Of a DNA stretch of 45,797 nt, positions 6,696-13,614 are shown piece after piece. The DNA lies in the NCBI GenBank assembly GCA_016185505.1, contig JACPNL010000030.1:1-45797 (forward strand), written 5' to 3'. Both the position numbers and the translations under genes were made by a program. This DNA is from Candidatus Yanofskyibacteriota bacterium. GTDB taxonomy: Bacteria; Patescibacteriota; Minisyncoccia; 2-02-FULL-40-12; GWA2-44-9. The notes under the pieces are model-generated. The model had not been told where the DNA came from. It did no database searches and saw nothing but the letters and a program-made list of their open reading frames with translations. Each line of letters begins with the position of its first letter. Positions within the stretch are counted from its first letter, which is position 1.

Positions 6696-7173
6696 CCTCC
6701 TCTAAGTTTTTAGCAATTACAACCCCTTTACCCAAAGATAGGCCATCTGCTTTTATTACCAAAGGAAATTGCAGAGTTTGTATGTATTTAAATGCTCGAT
6801 TGTAATTATTAAAAGTTCGGAAACGAGCAGTAGGAATATGCTCTTCTTCCATAAATTTTTTGGCAAAAGACTTTGACCATTCAATTTTGGCTGCTGCTTT
6901 GGTCGGCCCGAATACCGGAACCTTCTTTTCTTGCAATATATCTACTATTCCCTCCGCTAAATAACTATCCGGACCAACAATCACCAGATCGATTTTATTT
7001 TTATCAATCCATTTGAGAATTTCTTTTGATTTTGAAATACCTAAATTTGTTGCGATAAATGAAGTTCCTGCATTTCCAGGAGTAACAAATATTTTTTTCA
7101 CTTTTGACGACTGAGAAAGTTTCCATGCTAAAGCATGTTCTCTGCCGCCAGATCCAATAATTAGAATATCCAT
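6682..7173 (-). CDS. purD: Phosphoribosylamine-glycine ligase, N-terminal part (frameshifted purD)
   Basis: Starts MDILIIGSGGREHALAWKL, the classic PurD N terminus, and continues through VGPDSYLAEGIVD, GPTKAAAKIEWSKSFAKKFM and IKADGLSLGKGVV, all family motifs of the N-terminal and ATP-grasp domains. It ends at a TGA right after EEAKKL, where intact PurD continues. A shift of -1 on the A run gives EEAKK-TLTDMMKRG and joins the C-terminal part smoothly. This is either a real defect, a sequencing error in the homopolymer, or slippage that restores the protein. The ATG at 7171-7173 is the natural family start. Confidence 0.85.
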   Translation of the reverse strand: MDILIIGSGGREHALAWKLSQSSKVKKIFVTPGNAGTSFIATNLGISKSKEILKWIDKNKIDLVIVGPDSYLAEGIVDILQEKKVPVFGPTKAAAKIEWSKSFAKKFMEEEHIPTARFRTFNNYNRAFKYIQTLQFPLVIKADGLSLGKGVVIAKNLEEAKKL

Positions 7174-7405
7174 AGTAGATTGACCCGTCGAGATTAGCTC
7201 GACCCGTCGTGGTCGCCAGAACCTATACTGTGAACATATATTTTACATGGCCACGAAAAATTCGCTGCGTCCCGAAAAACTCACTTCGCTGCGCAAAGAG
7301 GCTGACGCCTCCGCCCAGCTTTTCTTTGTTCGTCTCGGGACAAGCTCATCTCGTGGCACGCTCAAAGCTGGCTTGCCGCGAGGCGGCGAAGCCGCTTTTC
7401 GCGGC
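7174..7405. other. GC-rich intergenic stretch with short palindromes
   Basis: Between purD and tRNA-Gln. It contains a repeated GACCCGTCG pair (7190-7210) and a GGCGGCGAAGCCGC palindrome (7382-7395). Open frames across it have no recognisable protein and run through the tRNA. I see no gene. Confidence 0.4.
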
Positions 7406-7474
7406 TGCGGGACTAGGACTCGAACCTAGATACCATGGACCAGAACCATGTGTCCTACCATTAGACGATCCCGC
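7406..7474 (-). tRNA. tRNA-Gln (CUG)
   Basis: Minus strand: acceptor GCGGGAT paired with GTCCCGC, D arm with AATGGTA, anticodon stem CATGG/CCATG with loop TTCTGGT (anticodon CTG), and T arm TAGGTTCGAGTCCTA. CCA is not encoded. The D loop is short, giving about 69 nt. Confidence 0.88.
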
Positions 7475-7485
7475 AATATTGCCAA

Positions 7486-7514
7486 ATTTTACAACAAAAA
7501 TCACCTTTTTGCAA
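7486..7514 (-). promoter_or_regulatory. Promoter of tRNA-Gln
   Basis: Minus strand TTGCAA (7509-7514), 17-base spacer, TAAAAT (7486-7491), with the tRNA 5' end 12 bases further on. Good match to sigma-70 rules. Confidence 0.65.
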
Positions 7515-7520
7515 TATAAA

Positions 7521-7556
7521 TGAATGGCTCAATGGATTCATCCATTGAGCCATTCA
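7521..7556 (-). terminator. Terminator behind ftsX
   Basis: Perfect inverted repeat with 16-base arms TGAATGGCTCAATGGA and a 4-base loop, 22 bp past the ftsX stop. The U tract is weak (ATTTATATTG), so termination may be partial. Confidence 0.65.
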
Positions 7557-7578
7557 GTAAATTTATTGACGGTTTAAA

Positions 7579-8487
7579 CTAGACCTTCAAAAATCGGCGA
7601 ATTGCCACAAAACTTGAGATGACACCGAGAAGGACGCCGACAGAAAATACGAGGAATAAGAACTGGAACATATTGGCCGTAAAATACGACATCAAGCTAA
7701 CTCCGGGCATAAGGGATTCTACTTTGGGAGAAACAAAGAATATCGCCGGATAGAAGAGAACAGCCGTAACTGCGGCAGCGAACGCGCCATATAGTCCTCC
7801 CTCTATAAGATACGGGGCCTTGATATGCCAATTGGAACCGCCGACAAGCTTCATTATCTCTATCTCCTGTCTCTGGTTATATATCGTAAGGCGAATGGTG
7901 TTAAAAGTAACCAACACGGCGATGACCGCCAATAACATCGTGATGATAAAGCCCCAGTTCTGAATACCGCTGGAGATACTTTGAAGACGGCCGATGACTT
8001 TCTCGTTCTCGTAAAAATTAATCTTATCTATGACGCTCCTGAATTTATTGGCCTCAAGAAATTGGACTATGGAAGCAAACTGCGACGGATCGTCCGCTTT
8101 AATGTTCAAAGACGCTTGCAAAGGGTTAAAATCAAGTTCAGCCAGCGAATCCTGTATAACGGCGTCGCCGGCATGCCTTTCTTTAAACTCATTCAGGGCT
8201 TGATCGGCTGAAACATACTCAACCTTCTTTACGTTGTCCAGCGACTCCAGTTCTGACTTGATACTCAAAATATCGCCTTCGGATATGTCTGATTTGAAAT
8301 ACGCGCTCACGTCAACCTTTTCCTGAAGATTAACCACTACTTGGGATGACAAAAAGTTGACCGCCATCAAGCCGGAGAACAGTATAAGAACCAAAACCAT
8401 AACCCCCGTTGTGCCTAAACTTACATAGGAATTTCTCTTAAAATTCGTATATCCCACCAAAAAAATCCTATTCAATGATTTTTTCAT
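7579..8487 (-). CDS. ftsX: Cell-division ABC permease FtsX
   Basis: 302 residues with FtsX architecture: an N-terminal cytoplasmic part and first membrane helix (about 23-47), an extracytoplasmic domain of some 120 residues (VDVSAYFKSDISEGDIL onward), then three helices (about 176-198, 229-250, 270-295) with the conserved RQEIEIMKLVGGSNWHIKAPYLIEG coupling segment. With FtsE it forms the complex that controls peptidoglycan hydrolases at the septum. It follows ftsE by about 125 bp of AT-rich repeats instead of the usual overlap. A palindromic terminator follows. Confidence 0.93.
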   Translation of the reverse strand: MKKSLNRIFLVGYTNFKRNSYVSLGTTGVMVLVLILFSGLMAVNFLSSQVVVNLQEKVDVSAYFKSDISEGDILSIKSELESLDNVKKVEYVSADQALNEFKERHAGDAVIQDSLAELDFNPLQASLNIKADDPSQFASIVQFLEANKFRSVIDKINFYENEKVIGRLQSISSGIQNWGFIITMLLAVIAVLVTFNTIRLTIYNQRQEIEIMKLVGGSNWHIKAPYLIEGGLYGAFAAAVTAVLFYPAIFFVSPKVESLMPGVSLMSYFTANMFQFLFLVFSVGVLLGVISSFVAIRRFLKV

Positions 8488-8584
8488 AAACCCTAAATCC
8501 TAAACTCTAAATCCTAAACTTTTTGAATTTTGGATTTTAAATTTTGGATTTATTTAGAAATTAGATATTAGAAATTAGAAATTG
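8488..8584. repeat. AT-rich spacer with AAATCCTAAA and TAGAAATTAG repeats
   Basis: Between ftsE and ftsX, short units such as AAATCCTAAACTC and TTAGAAATTAGA recur. Similar wording appears at 9330-9450, 13590-13614, 21287-21385, 44375-44455 and 45155-45276, so it is a dispersed spacer repeat of this genome. Confidence 0.6.
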
Positions 8585-8618
8585 CATCTGAAAATTTTAT
8601 TTATAAAATTTTCAGATG
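8585..8618 (-). terminator. Palindrome at the ftsE stop
   Basis: 15-base arms CATCTGAAAATTTTA around TTTA; it includes the ftsE stop codon. AT-rich and without a clean U tract, so it may be an RNA-stabilising or weak termination hairpin. Confidence 0.45.
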
Positions 8619-9295
8619 ATGTATTTACCATTGTGACTTTGATCTTTTACTATCCTGCCCTTTTCCATCGTTACCACTCGTTTCCCTATAATATTAACTA
8701 TTTCCCTGTTGTGGGTAGCGAGAATAACCGTCGTGCCAAGTTTATTTATCTTTGTAAGTAATTCTACCACATCGTGCGCGTTCACCTGATCAAGATTGCC
8801 TGTGGGCTCGTCGGCCAGAATTATCCTGGGTCGGTGAATGAGAGCCCTGGCAATGGCTAAGCGCTGCTTCTCTCCGCCGGACATTTGGTGAGGAAAACTA
8901 TTCATCTTGTCCGACAGACCGACAATGTTTAAGACCTTCGGCACATCGTCCTGTATCTGATACTCGTCAACTCCGCAAACCTCAAGAGCAAAAGCGACAT
9001 TCTCAAAAGCGTTCTTATTGGAAAGAAGTTTGAAATCCTGATATACAGTTCCTATCTTCCTCCTTAAAATAGGGATCTCGCCGCTGGAGAGCGTAGCCAG
9101 ATTAACGCTGTCCAAGACCACTTCGCCTTCTTGGGGAGTAAGTTCTCTCGTGAGAAGACGAAGAAGAGTTGATTTACCCGCGCCGGAAGGCCCAACCAGA
9201 GAAACGAATTCCCCCTGTTTAACTTCTAAATTAACATCCTTCAAAGCCATAAAGTTATCGTCGTATATTGTGGAGATGTTCTTGAGTTGTATCAT
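8612..9295 (-). CDS. ftsE: Cell-division ATP-binding protein FtsE
   Basis: ABC ATPase of FtsEX. Seen: Walker A GPSGAGKS (35-42 from my start), a YQDFKLL Q-loop, signature MSGGEKQRLAIARAL, Walker B IILADEPTGNLD and the H-loop THN. The TGNLD wording is typical of FtsE and LolD-type ATPases, and ftsX downstream settles the identity. I choose ATG 9293-9295 (MIQLKNIS), which matches the family start; an upstream GTG at 9316 adds seven residues (MFCVFYN) with no homology. It energises FtsX to control wall hydrolases at division. Confidence 0.92.
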   Translation of the reverse strand: MIQLKNISTIYDDNFMALKDVNLEVKQGEFVSLVGPSGAGKSTLLRLLTRELTPQEGEVVLDSVNLATLSSGEIPILRRKIGTVYQDFKLLSNKNAFENVAFALEVCGVDEYQIQDDVPKVLNIVGLSDKMNSFPHQMSGGEKQRLAIARALIHRPRIILADEPTGNLDQVNAHDVVELLTKINKLGTTVILATHNREIVNIIGKRVVTMEKGRIVKDQSHNGKYII

Positions 9296-9344
9296 GTTAT
9301 AAAAAACACAAAACACAGGAACCAGTTTAGAAATTTCTAATTCC

Positions 9345-9445
9345 TAATATCTAATTACTAACAAAATGTCCAATGTTTTAATGTCCAATTAGAAATTTGA
9401 AATTAGGCATTTGGCATTTCATTAGAAATTAGTAATTAGATATTA
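9345..9445. repeat. 17-bp inverted repeat between prfB and ftsE
   Basis: TAATATCTAATTACTAA (9345-9361) and its exact complement (9429-9445) enclose 67 bp. The units belong to the TTAGAAATTAG spacer family. Nothing else is seen in the 178-bp gap. Confidence 0.6.
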
Positions 9446-9473
9446 GATATTTGGGTTGTGCTTTTATCTAAAT

Positions 9474-10193
9474 CTACTTCAAATTTATGAATTTGTCGAG
9501 GTCGCCATCCAACACTTTGTCCGGCTGGGACGACTTAACCCCGGTCCTATGATCCTTGACCATCTGATACGGGTGCAAGACGTATGAACGGATCTGGCTT
9601 CCCCACTCTATCGCAACCCCGGGTTTTAGCTCGTTGATCTGGCTTGCCTTTTCTTTCTCCATTCGTTGGACCAACTTTGAGTAAAGCATCTGAAGGGCCT
9701 TCTCTTTATTCTGCGCTTGCGACCGCTCGGACTGAACAGCAACGGAAGTACCGGTTGGCAGGTGCGTCACGCGTACCGCCGTTTCCAATTTATTGACATT
9801 CTGACCGCCGGGGCCGGAGGAACGGAACACGTCAAATTTCAAGTCATTCGGTTCCAGTTTAACTTCAGTGGCAACTATCTCCGGCAGGAACTCCACCATA
9901 GCAAACGACGTATGGCGAAGTTTCTTTGCCGAGAAAGGAGAAATTCTCACCAGACGATGAACGCCTGACTCATTTTTCAAGGTGTCATAGGCGCTGTCAC
10001 CTTTTATCTCCGCGGAAACACTCTTCGCCCCCCCCTGCTCTCCAAGTGACCGATGAAGCGCCACAAAAGACCAACCCTTCCTCGAGGCATATCTTTGATA
10101 CATTCTAAATAGCATTGAAGCCCAATCCTGGGCATCAACTCCTCCAGCTCCGGCATAGATGTTCATTAGGGCTTTATTTTTCGCATATTCCAT
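9474..10193 (-). CDS. prfB: Peptide chain release factor 2, short form lacking domain 1
   Basis: Catalyses stop-codon-dependent peptide release at UGA/UAA. Seen: the SPF anticodon-like tripeptide in RISPFSAKKLRHTSF (specific to RF2) and the catalytic GGQ in RSSGPGGQNVNKLETAVR. About 239 residues against the usual ~365: the N-terminal helical domain is missing, and the divergent ftsH start only ~90 bp away leaves no room for it. I choose ATG 10191-10193 because a TATAAT box covers the codons of a five-residue longer start, and the spacing predicts that transcription begins exactly at this ATG (leaderless). The classical RF2 autoregulatory frameshift region is also absent. Confidence 0.88.
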   Translation of the reverse strand: MEYAKNKALMNIYAGAGGVDAQDWASMLFRMYQRYASRKGWSFVALHRSLGEQGGAKSVSAEIKGDSAYDTLKNESGVHRLVRISPFSAKKLRHTSFAMVEFLPEIVATEVKLEPNDLKFDVFRSSGPGGQNVNKLETAVRVTHLPTGTSVAVQSERSQAQNKEKALQMLYSKLVQRMEKEKASQINELKPGVAIEWGSQIRSYVLHPYQMVKDHRTGVKSSQPDKVLDGDLDKFINLK

Positions 10194-10199
10194 ATTTAT

Positions 10200-10228
10200 A
10201 TTATACATTTAGCATTGGCTTTTTCCAA
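10200..10228 (-). promoter_or_regulatory. Promoter of prfB, predicted leaderless
   Basis: Minus strand TTGGAA (10223-10228), 17-base spacer, TATAAT (10200-10205). The A of the ATG at 10193 falls at +1. Confidence 0.7.
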
Positions 10229-10279
10229 ACGCTTATGTTTTAATCTGTTTAAATCAGAACCTTGATAAACAGAGGGGTT

Positions 10280-12070
10280 ATGAGAGATAAAACGATCTTA
10301 AGGGGTCTCATATGGATATTTTTAGGGTTATTCACCGTCTTTTTAATCAGTATCAACTCATCTCAAAACAATATTAAAATCAGTTTCAGCGAATTTATCA
10401 AAGGGGTGGATGAAGGGCAAATTGACACTGTTACCATTACAGAAAATAACATTCGAGGCCAGACCGTTGCAGGCGTTCACTTTACAACTTACGCGCCGAA
10501 TCAATACGAAGGTCTCGCCAACCGACTAATTGAAAAAGGGGTAGTAGTCAACGCCGCTGAACAAAAAAATAACCCTCTAATAAGTTTCCTGTATAGCTGG
10601 GGGCCCTTACTTCTGATTGCGGGGTTTTTCATCTTTTTCATGAAGCAAGCACAGACAGGCGGGAAAAACGCCATGTTATTCAGCAAATCCAAGGCCAAAC
10701 TTAATCAAAGCAAAAAGAAAGTAACGTTCAAAGACGTAGCCGGTATCGACGAAGCCAAGGAAGAATTACAAGAAGTTATAGAATTTTTGAAAGAGCCCCA
10801 GAAATTCCAAAAATTGGGTGGCAGAATTCCGAAGGGCGTTCTCCTTATGGGCCCTCCGGGTACGGGCAAGACATTGCTGGCGCGCGCGGTTGCGGGCGAG
10901 GCAAACGTACCGTTTTTCTCCATGAGTGGCTCTGGTTTCGTTGAAATGTTCGTGGGCGTCGGCGCTTCACGCGTACGCGACCTGTTCAAACAAGGTGAGA
11001 ATAATGCGCCCTGCATCATATTCATTGATGAGATAGACGCCGTAGGCCGGCAACGCGGCGCGGGCCTAGGCGGAGGACACGATGAGCGCGAACAAACGCT
11101 CAATCAACTTCTGGTTGAGATGGATGGATTTGAGTCAAACGACGGAGTAATTCTCGTCGCGGCAACAAACCGGCCGGACGTACTTGACCCGGCTCTGCTC
11201 CGTCCAGGCAGATTTGATCGCCGTGTCGTAGTTAACAAACCCGACGTAAAAGGCCGAGAAGGAATCCTGTCCGTACATACTCAAAAAATTCCACTCGGCA
11301 ATGACGTCAACCTTACCGTACTGGCGCGCGGCACATCAGGTTTCTCGGGAGCTGATCTCGAGAATCTAGTCAATGAAGCAGCGCTCAACGCGGCACGATA
11401 TAACCAGCAAACTGTTCGAATGCTTGACTTTGAGTTCGCCAAAGACAAAGTACTAATGGGCGCTGAGCGGCGTTCGATGGTAATCAGCGAAGAAGAGAAG
11501 CGGGTCACCGCGGTTCATGAAGCCGGCCACGCGCTGCTCGCCATGCTGTTGCCTCACGCTGAACCCCTCCACAAAGTAACGATCATTCCCCGAGGGATGG
11601 CAATGGGGCTGACCCAACTACTTCCTTTGGACGATAAGCACAATCACTCGCGTGAATACTTGATGGACCAGATCGCCGTGCTCCTTGGCGGAAGAATTGC
11701 CGAAGAAATAACGAACGACGGTAGGATAACCACTGGCGCCAGCAATGATCTCGAGCGTTCTACAGAACTCGCGCGCAGAATGGTGTGTGAGTGGGGTATG
11801 AGCAAGGCCATGGGTCCGCTGACATTCGGCAAAAAGGACGGGAATATATTTTTGGGACGCGAACTGACACAATACCAGGATTACAGCGAGGATACGGCGC
11901 GGCGTATTGACGAAGAGGTCAAAGAGATAGTGACCGGAAATTATGAACGAGCGAGAAATTTACTTGACTCGCGCAAAGATACCTTATTGATCATCGCCCG
12001 GGAGCTGCTAGACCACGAAACGCTGGACGCGGAGCAGGTCAAACAAATAGTATTAGGAGAAGGACTATAA
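10280..12070 (+). CDS. ftsH: Membrane ATP-dependent zinc metalloprotease FtsH
   Basis: AAA+ protease that degrades membrane and regulatory proteins. Seen in order: a membrane helix near residues 6-25, a short extracytoplasmic domain, a second helix near 105-120, Walker A GPPGTGKT (~190), Walker [37 protein letters not shown], and zinc site HEAGH (~412-416). The length of ~596 is slightly short, with no long C-terminal tail. ATG 10280 follows AGAGGGG; an upstream TTG at 10262 would add six residues. The promoter region is shared with the divergent prfB. A terminator overlaps the stop codon. Confidence 0.95.
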   Translation: MRDKTILRGLIWIFLGLFTVFLISINSSQNNIKISFSEFIKGVDEGQIDTVTITENNIRGQTVAGVHFTTYAPNQYEGLANRLIEKGVVVNAAEQKNNPLISFLYSWGPLLLIAGFFIFFMKQAQTGGKNAMLFSKSKAKLNQSKKKVTFKDVAGIDEAKEELQEVIEFLKEPQKFQKLGGRIPKGVLLMGPPGTGKTLLARAVAGEANVPFFSMSGSGFVEMFVGVGASRVRDLFKQGENNAPCIIFIDEIDAVGRQRGAGLGGGHDEREQTLNQLLVEMDGFESNDGVILVAATNRPDVLDPALLRPGRFDRRVVVNKPDVKGREGILSVHTQKIPLGNDVNLTVLARGTSGFSGADLENLVNEAALNAARYNQQTVRMLDFEFAKDKVLMGAERRSMVISEEEKRVTAVHEAGHALLAMLLPHAEPLHKVTIIPRGMAMGLTQLLPLDDKHNHSREYLMDQIAVLLGGRIAEEITNDGRITTGASNDLERSTELARRMVCEWGMSKAMGPLTFGKKDGNIFLGRELTQYQDYSEDTARRIDEEVKEIVTGNYERARNLLDSRKDTLLIIARELLDHETLDAEQVKQIVLGEGL

Positions 12071-12085
12071 TGGTCCTTTTTTATT
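12061..12085 (+). terminator. ftsH terminator
   Basis: AGGAC-TATAATG-GTCCT hairpin followed by a run of T; it contains the ftsH stop codon. Confidence 0.65.
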
Positions 12086-12125
12086 ATTGAAAAACTGGCT
12101 AATTTAGTATATTTTATACATATTC

Positions 12126-12365
12126 GCCCCCGTAGCTTAGTGGCAAAGTCCCGATAGTCAAAGCTATCGAGGATCCACGATTGTTAGTTGAAAATCAAGA
12201 GCCGCCTTAGCTCAGCTGGTAGAGCAGCACTTTCGTAAAGTGAAGGTCCGGAGTTCGACTCTCCGAGGCGGCTCTTGGTTTTCAAACAATCGGGACAACG
12301 ATTTTCCGCCAGAGGCGGATAAGCTCCAGCCGTGCACGGAAGTCCGATTCTTCCCGGGGGCTCCA
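12126..12365 (+). pseudogene. Split tRNA-Gly-like gene interrupted by a palindromic insert holding tRNA-Thr
   Basis: 5' part: GCCCCCG acceptor strand (12126-12132), TA, then a D arm containing AGTGGCA. 3' part: T arm GGAAG-TCCGATT-CTTCC (12338-12354), acceptor CGGGGGC (12355-12361), discriminator T and encoded CCA. The two acceptor strands pair over all 7 bp. Discriminator U and the GTCCGATTC T loop match the intact tRNA-Gly next door. About 190 nt separate the halves: an arm GTCCCGAT, a hairpin with CGAGGATCC, the whole tRNA-Thr gene, then ATCGGGAC and a CCGCC/GGCGG hairpin. I cannot form a normal anticodon arm from what is left, so I take it as a broken gene. Confidence 0.6.
12201..12273 (+). 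tRNA. tRNA-Thr (CGU)
   Basis: Acceptor GCCGCCT/AGGCGGC, D arm GCTCAGCTGGTAGAGC, anticodon arm GCACT-TTCGTAA-AGTG with anticodon CGT, and T arm TCCGGAGTTCGACTCTCCGA. No encoded CCA. Flanking arms (12180-12200 and 12274-12292) pair with each other and extend the acceptor stem, so the tRNA sits at the tip of a long hairpin. Confidence 0.92.
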
Positions 12366-12376
12366 TTTTAAATACT

Positions 12377-12450
12377 GCGGGTGTAGTACAGTGGCAGTAC
12401 GATTGCTTCCCAAGCAATAGACGAGGGTCCGATTCCCTTCACCCGCTCCA
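12377..12450 (+). tRNA. tRNA-Gly (CCC)
   Basis: Acceptor GCGGGTG/CACCCGC, D arm GTAC-AGTGGCA-GTAC, anticodon stem ATTGC/GCAAT with loop TTCCCAA (anticodon CCC), T arm AGGGTCCGATTCCCT, discriminator T, encoded CCA. Confidence 0.92.
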
Positions 12451-12454
12451 GAAT

Positions 12455-12480
12455 AAATGCCCAAGCCGGCTTGGGCATTT
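12455..12480. terminator. Bidirectional terminator between tRNA-Gly and the ftsB-like gene
   Basis: Perfect palindrome with 13-base arms AAATGCCCAAGCC. It serves the tRNA cluster on the plus strand and touches the stop codon of the minus-strand gene. Confidence 0.75.
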
Positions 12481-12841
12481 AATTTCCCGTCAGCCAATCC
12501 CACCATTTCTTGTAGTTTGGCCGTTCTTCAGAAAGCTCCTCGGACGAAGACGCTTTTTGCGAGTTCGCGTCTCTATACACAAATACTACCTCTTCGCCGA
12601 ACAACTTATAGTTTAAACGGAGGCGGGCTTCTTTCTCAAGAAATTCCGGATTTTTAAAATTCTCAATATATCTCTCCAGTAATTGATTATCTCGGCTTAT
12701 ACCGGCCATCTTGTTCTCAATAGCCGTTTCTTCCTTTTTTACTTGGCCCTTTTCAGCTTCAATAGAAATCACGGAAAATAATATCCAGACAGATAAGACC
12801 AAAAGCGGAACAGTTAAAATTTTGGAATTAATCCAGCACAT
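12479..12841 (-). CDS. FtsB/DivIC-family septum formation protein
   Basis: About 120 residues: a short cytoplasmic start, one membrane helix (about 8-27), a coiled coil (EAEKGQVKKEETAIENKMAGISRDNQLLERYIE), then FKNPEFLEKEARLRLNYKLFGEEVVFVYRD, the hallmark end of FtsB/DivIC proteins. It should act in the FtsQLB bridge that activates septal wall synthesis. I choose ATG 12839-12841, preceded by AAGGA; a GTG at 12859 adds six residues. Its start overlaps the end of the PH-domain gene by 14 bp, so the two are coupled. The Ser/Glu-rich tail after the domain is not conserved in the family. Confidence 0.85.
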   Translation of the reverse strand: MCWINSKILTVPLLVLSVWILFSVISIEAEKGQVKKEETAIENKMAGISRDNQLLERYIENFKNPEFLEKEARLRLNYKLFGEEVVFVYRDANSQKASSSEELSEERPNYKKWWDWLTGN

Positions 12842-13322
12842 ATTTTCCTTTTTCTTCACTTCTGGCTTTATTGATTATTTCAACGATTTTCCCCGGTGAC
12901 GGAGCCTTGTCAAAAATTATCTCGCTTCCCGACGGTGTTTTCATTATTAATTCTCCGTAACGATTAATAAGAGCCGAGAGACCGACCTGTCTGAAGCTTA
13001 TGTCATAGATGTCTCGATAAAGAAGTTCCGTCACGGTTCTTGAGAACACTCCCTGCCTGATATTCAATACAACTCTCTGGTTAGTTATGATGAGAGTATT
13101 TTTGCGCCAAATGTAAATCTTGTATAGAATAATCAGAGTGGCAAGCAATATAGCCCCGACGGCTATTTCCCAAGAATAGCCAAAGATATAAATATCGAAC
13201 CTCAAGAAAGAGAACGTTACGAATCCTGCAAATATAACAGCCCAGGAAACCGCTCCCGCAATAACGGATTTATGTTGCCTGACCATCTTGATTAACTCCT
13301 CATTTTCCCGTAGTGTAAGCAT
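12828..13322 (-). CDS. Membrane protein with bacterial PH-like (bPH2) domain
   Basis: 164 residues. Two membrane helices (about 20-40 and 48-70) are followed by a domain with NTLIITNQRVVLNIRQGVFSRTVTELLYRDIYDISFRQVG, the wording of bacterial PH-domain (DUF304/YdbS-like) proteins. Function is not established in this family; a membrane-associated structural role is usual to assume. It is the first gene of a pair with the FtsB/DivIC-like gene and overlaps it by 14 bp, which suggests a link to the cell surface or division. Confidence 0.8.
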   Translation of the reverse strand: MLTLRENEELIKMVRQHKSVIAGAVSWAVIFAGFVTFSFLRFDIYIFGYSWEIAVGAILLATLIILYKIYIWRKNTLIITNQRVVLNIRQGVFSRTVTELLYRDIYDISFRQVGLSALINRYGELIMKTPSGSEIIFDKAPSPGKIVEIINKARSEEKGKYVLD

Positions 13323-13323
13323 G

Positions 13324-13478
13324 TTGCGATACTAATATACCCATCCGACAAGCTCAGGGTCCTGAGTTAATCGAAGGACGAATGCATACTAATTATACTA
13401 ATGGCTGCGAATTATTTATCATCAGCATAGTATTTATTTGTATCATTAGAATGAATTAGTATATTAGCATCGCATTAT
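13324..13478. repeat. Intergenic repeat with TGCGATACTAATATAC ends, copy 1
   Basis: Begins TGCGATACTAATATAC and ends with the complement of TGCGATGCTAATATACTAA. The second copy is at 24532-24628. Inside copy 1 (about 13346-13378) sits another dispersed unit with CAAGCTCAGG...CGAAGGAC, also met in pgk. Confidence 0.65.
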
Positions 13479-13479
13479 T

Positions 13480-13578
13480 ATGTTCAACAAACGAATACTA
13501 AGAATAGTCACTATTATAGTAGCATTGTTAACCGCTCTAAGCATGTTGGGGTTTTTGCTCTTACCTTTAGCATACTAA
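13480..13578 (+). CDS. Possible 32-residue membrane peptide
   Basis: ATG at 13480 to TAA at 13576-13578. The translation starts MFNKRILRIVTIIVALL and ends GFLLLPLAY: a basic start followed by one membrane helix. No Shine-Dalgarno is seen, and the ATG lies at the edge of the intergenic repeat. It could be a real small membrane protein or chance. Confidence 0.35.
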   Translation: MFNKRILRIVTIIVALLTALSMLGFLLLPLAY

Positions 13579-13614
13579 ATAAAAAACTCAATTTCTAATA
13601 TCTAATTACTAATT

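Noticed and set aside
7209-7523. Plus-strand frames over the tRNA-Gln region
   Set aside because: No recognisable protein; they cross the tRNA and GC-rich palindromes.
9474-10262. RF2 programmed frameshift hiding an N-terminal domain
   Set aside because: The divergent ftsH start and a promoter fill the only space upstream; no CTTTGAC-type site or domain 1 sequence is seen.
12126-12365. Group I or group II intron in tRNA-Gly
   Set aside because: I found none of the conserved group I core stretches, and the interval is filled by palindromes and a whole tRNA gene.
12184-12657. Several frames of 66-94 codons on both strands
   Set aside because: They overlap tRNA genes, the terminator and the ftsB-like gene, and have no family features.
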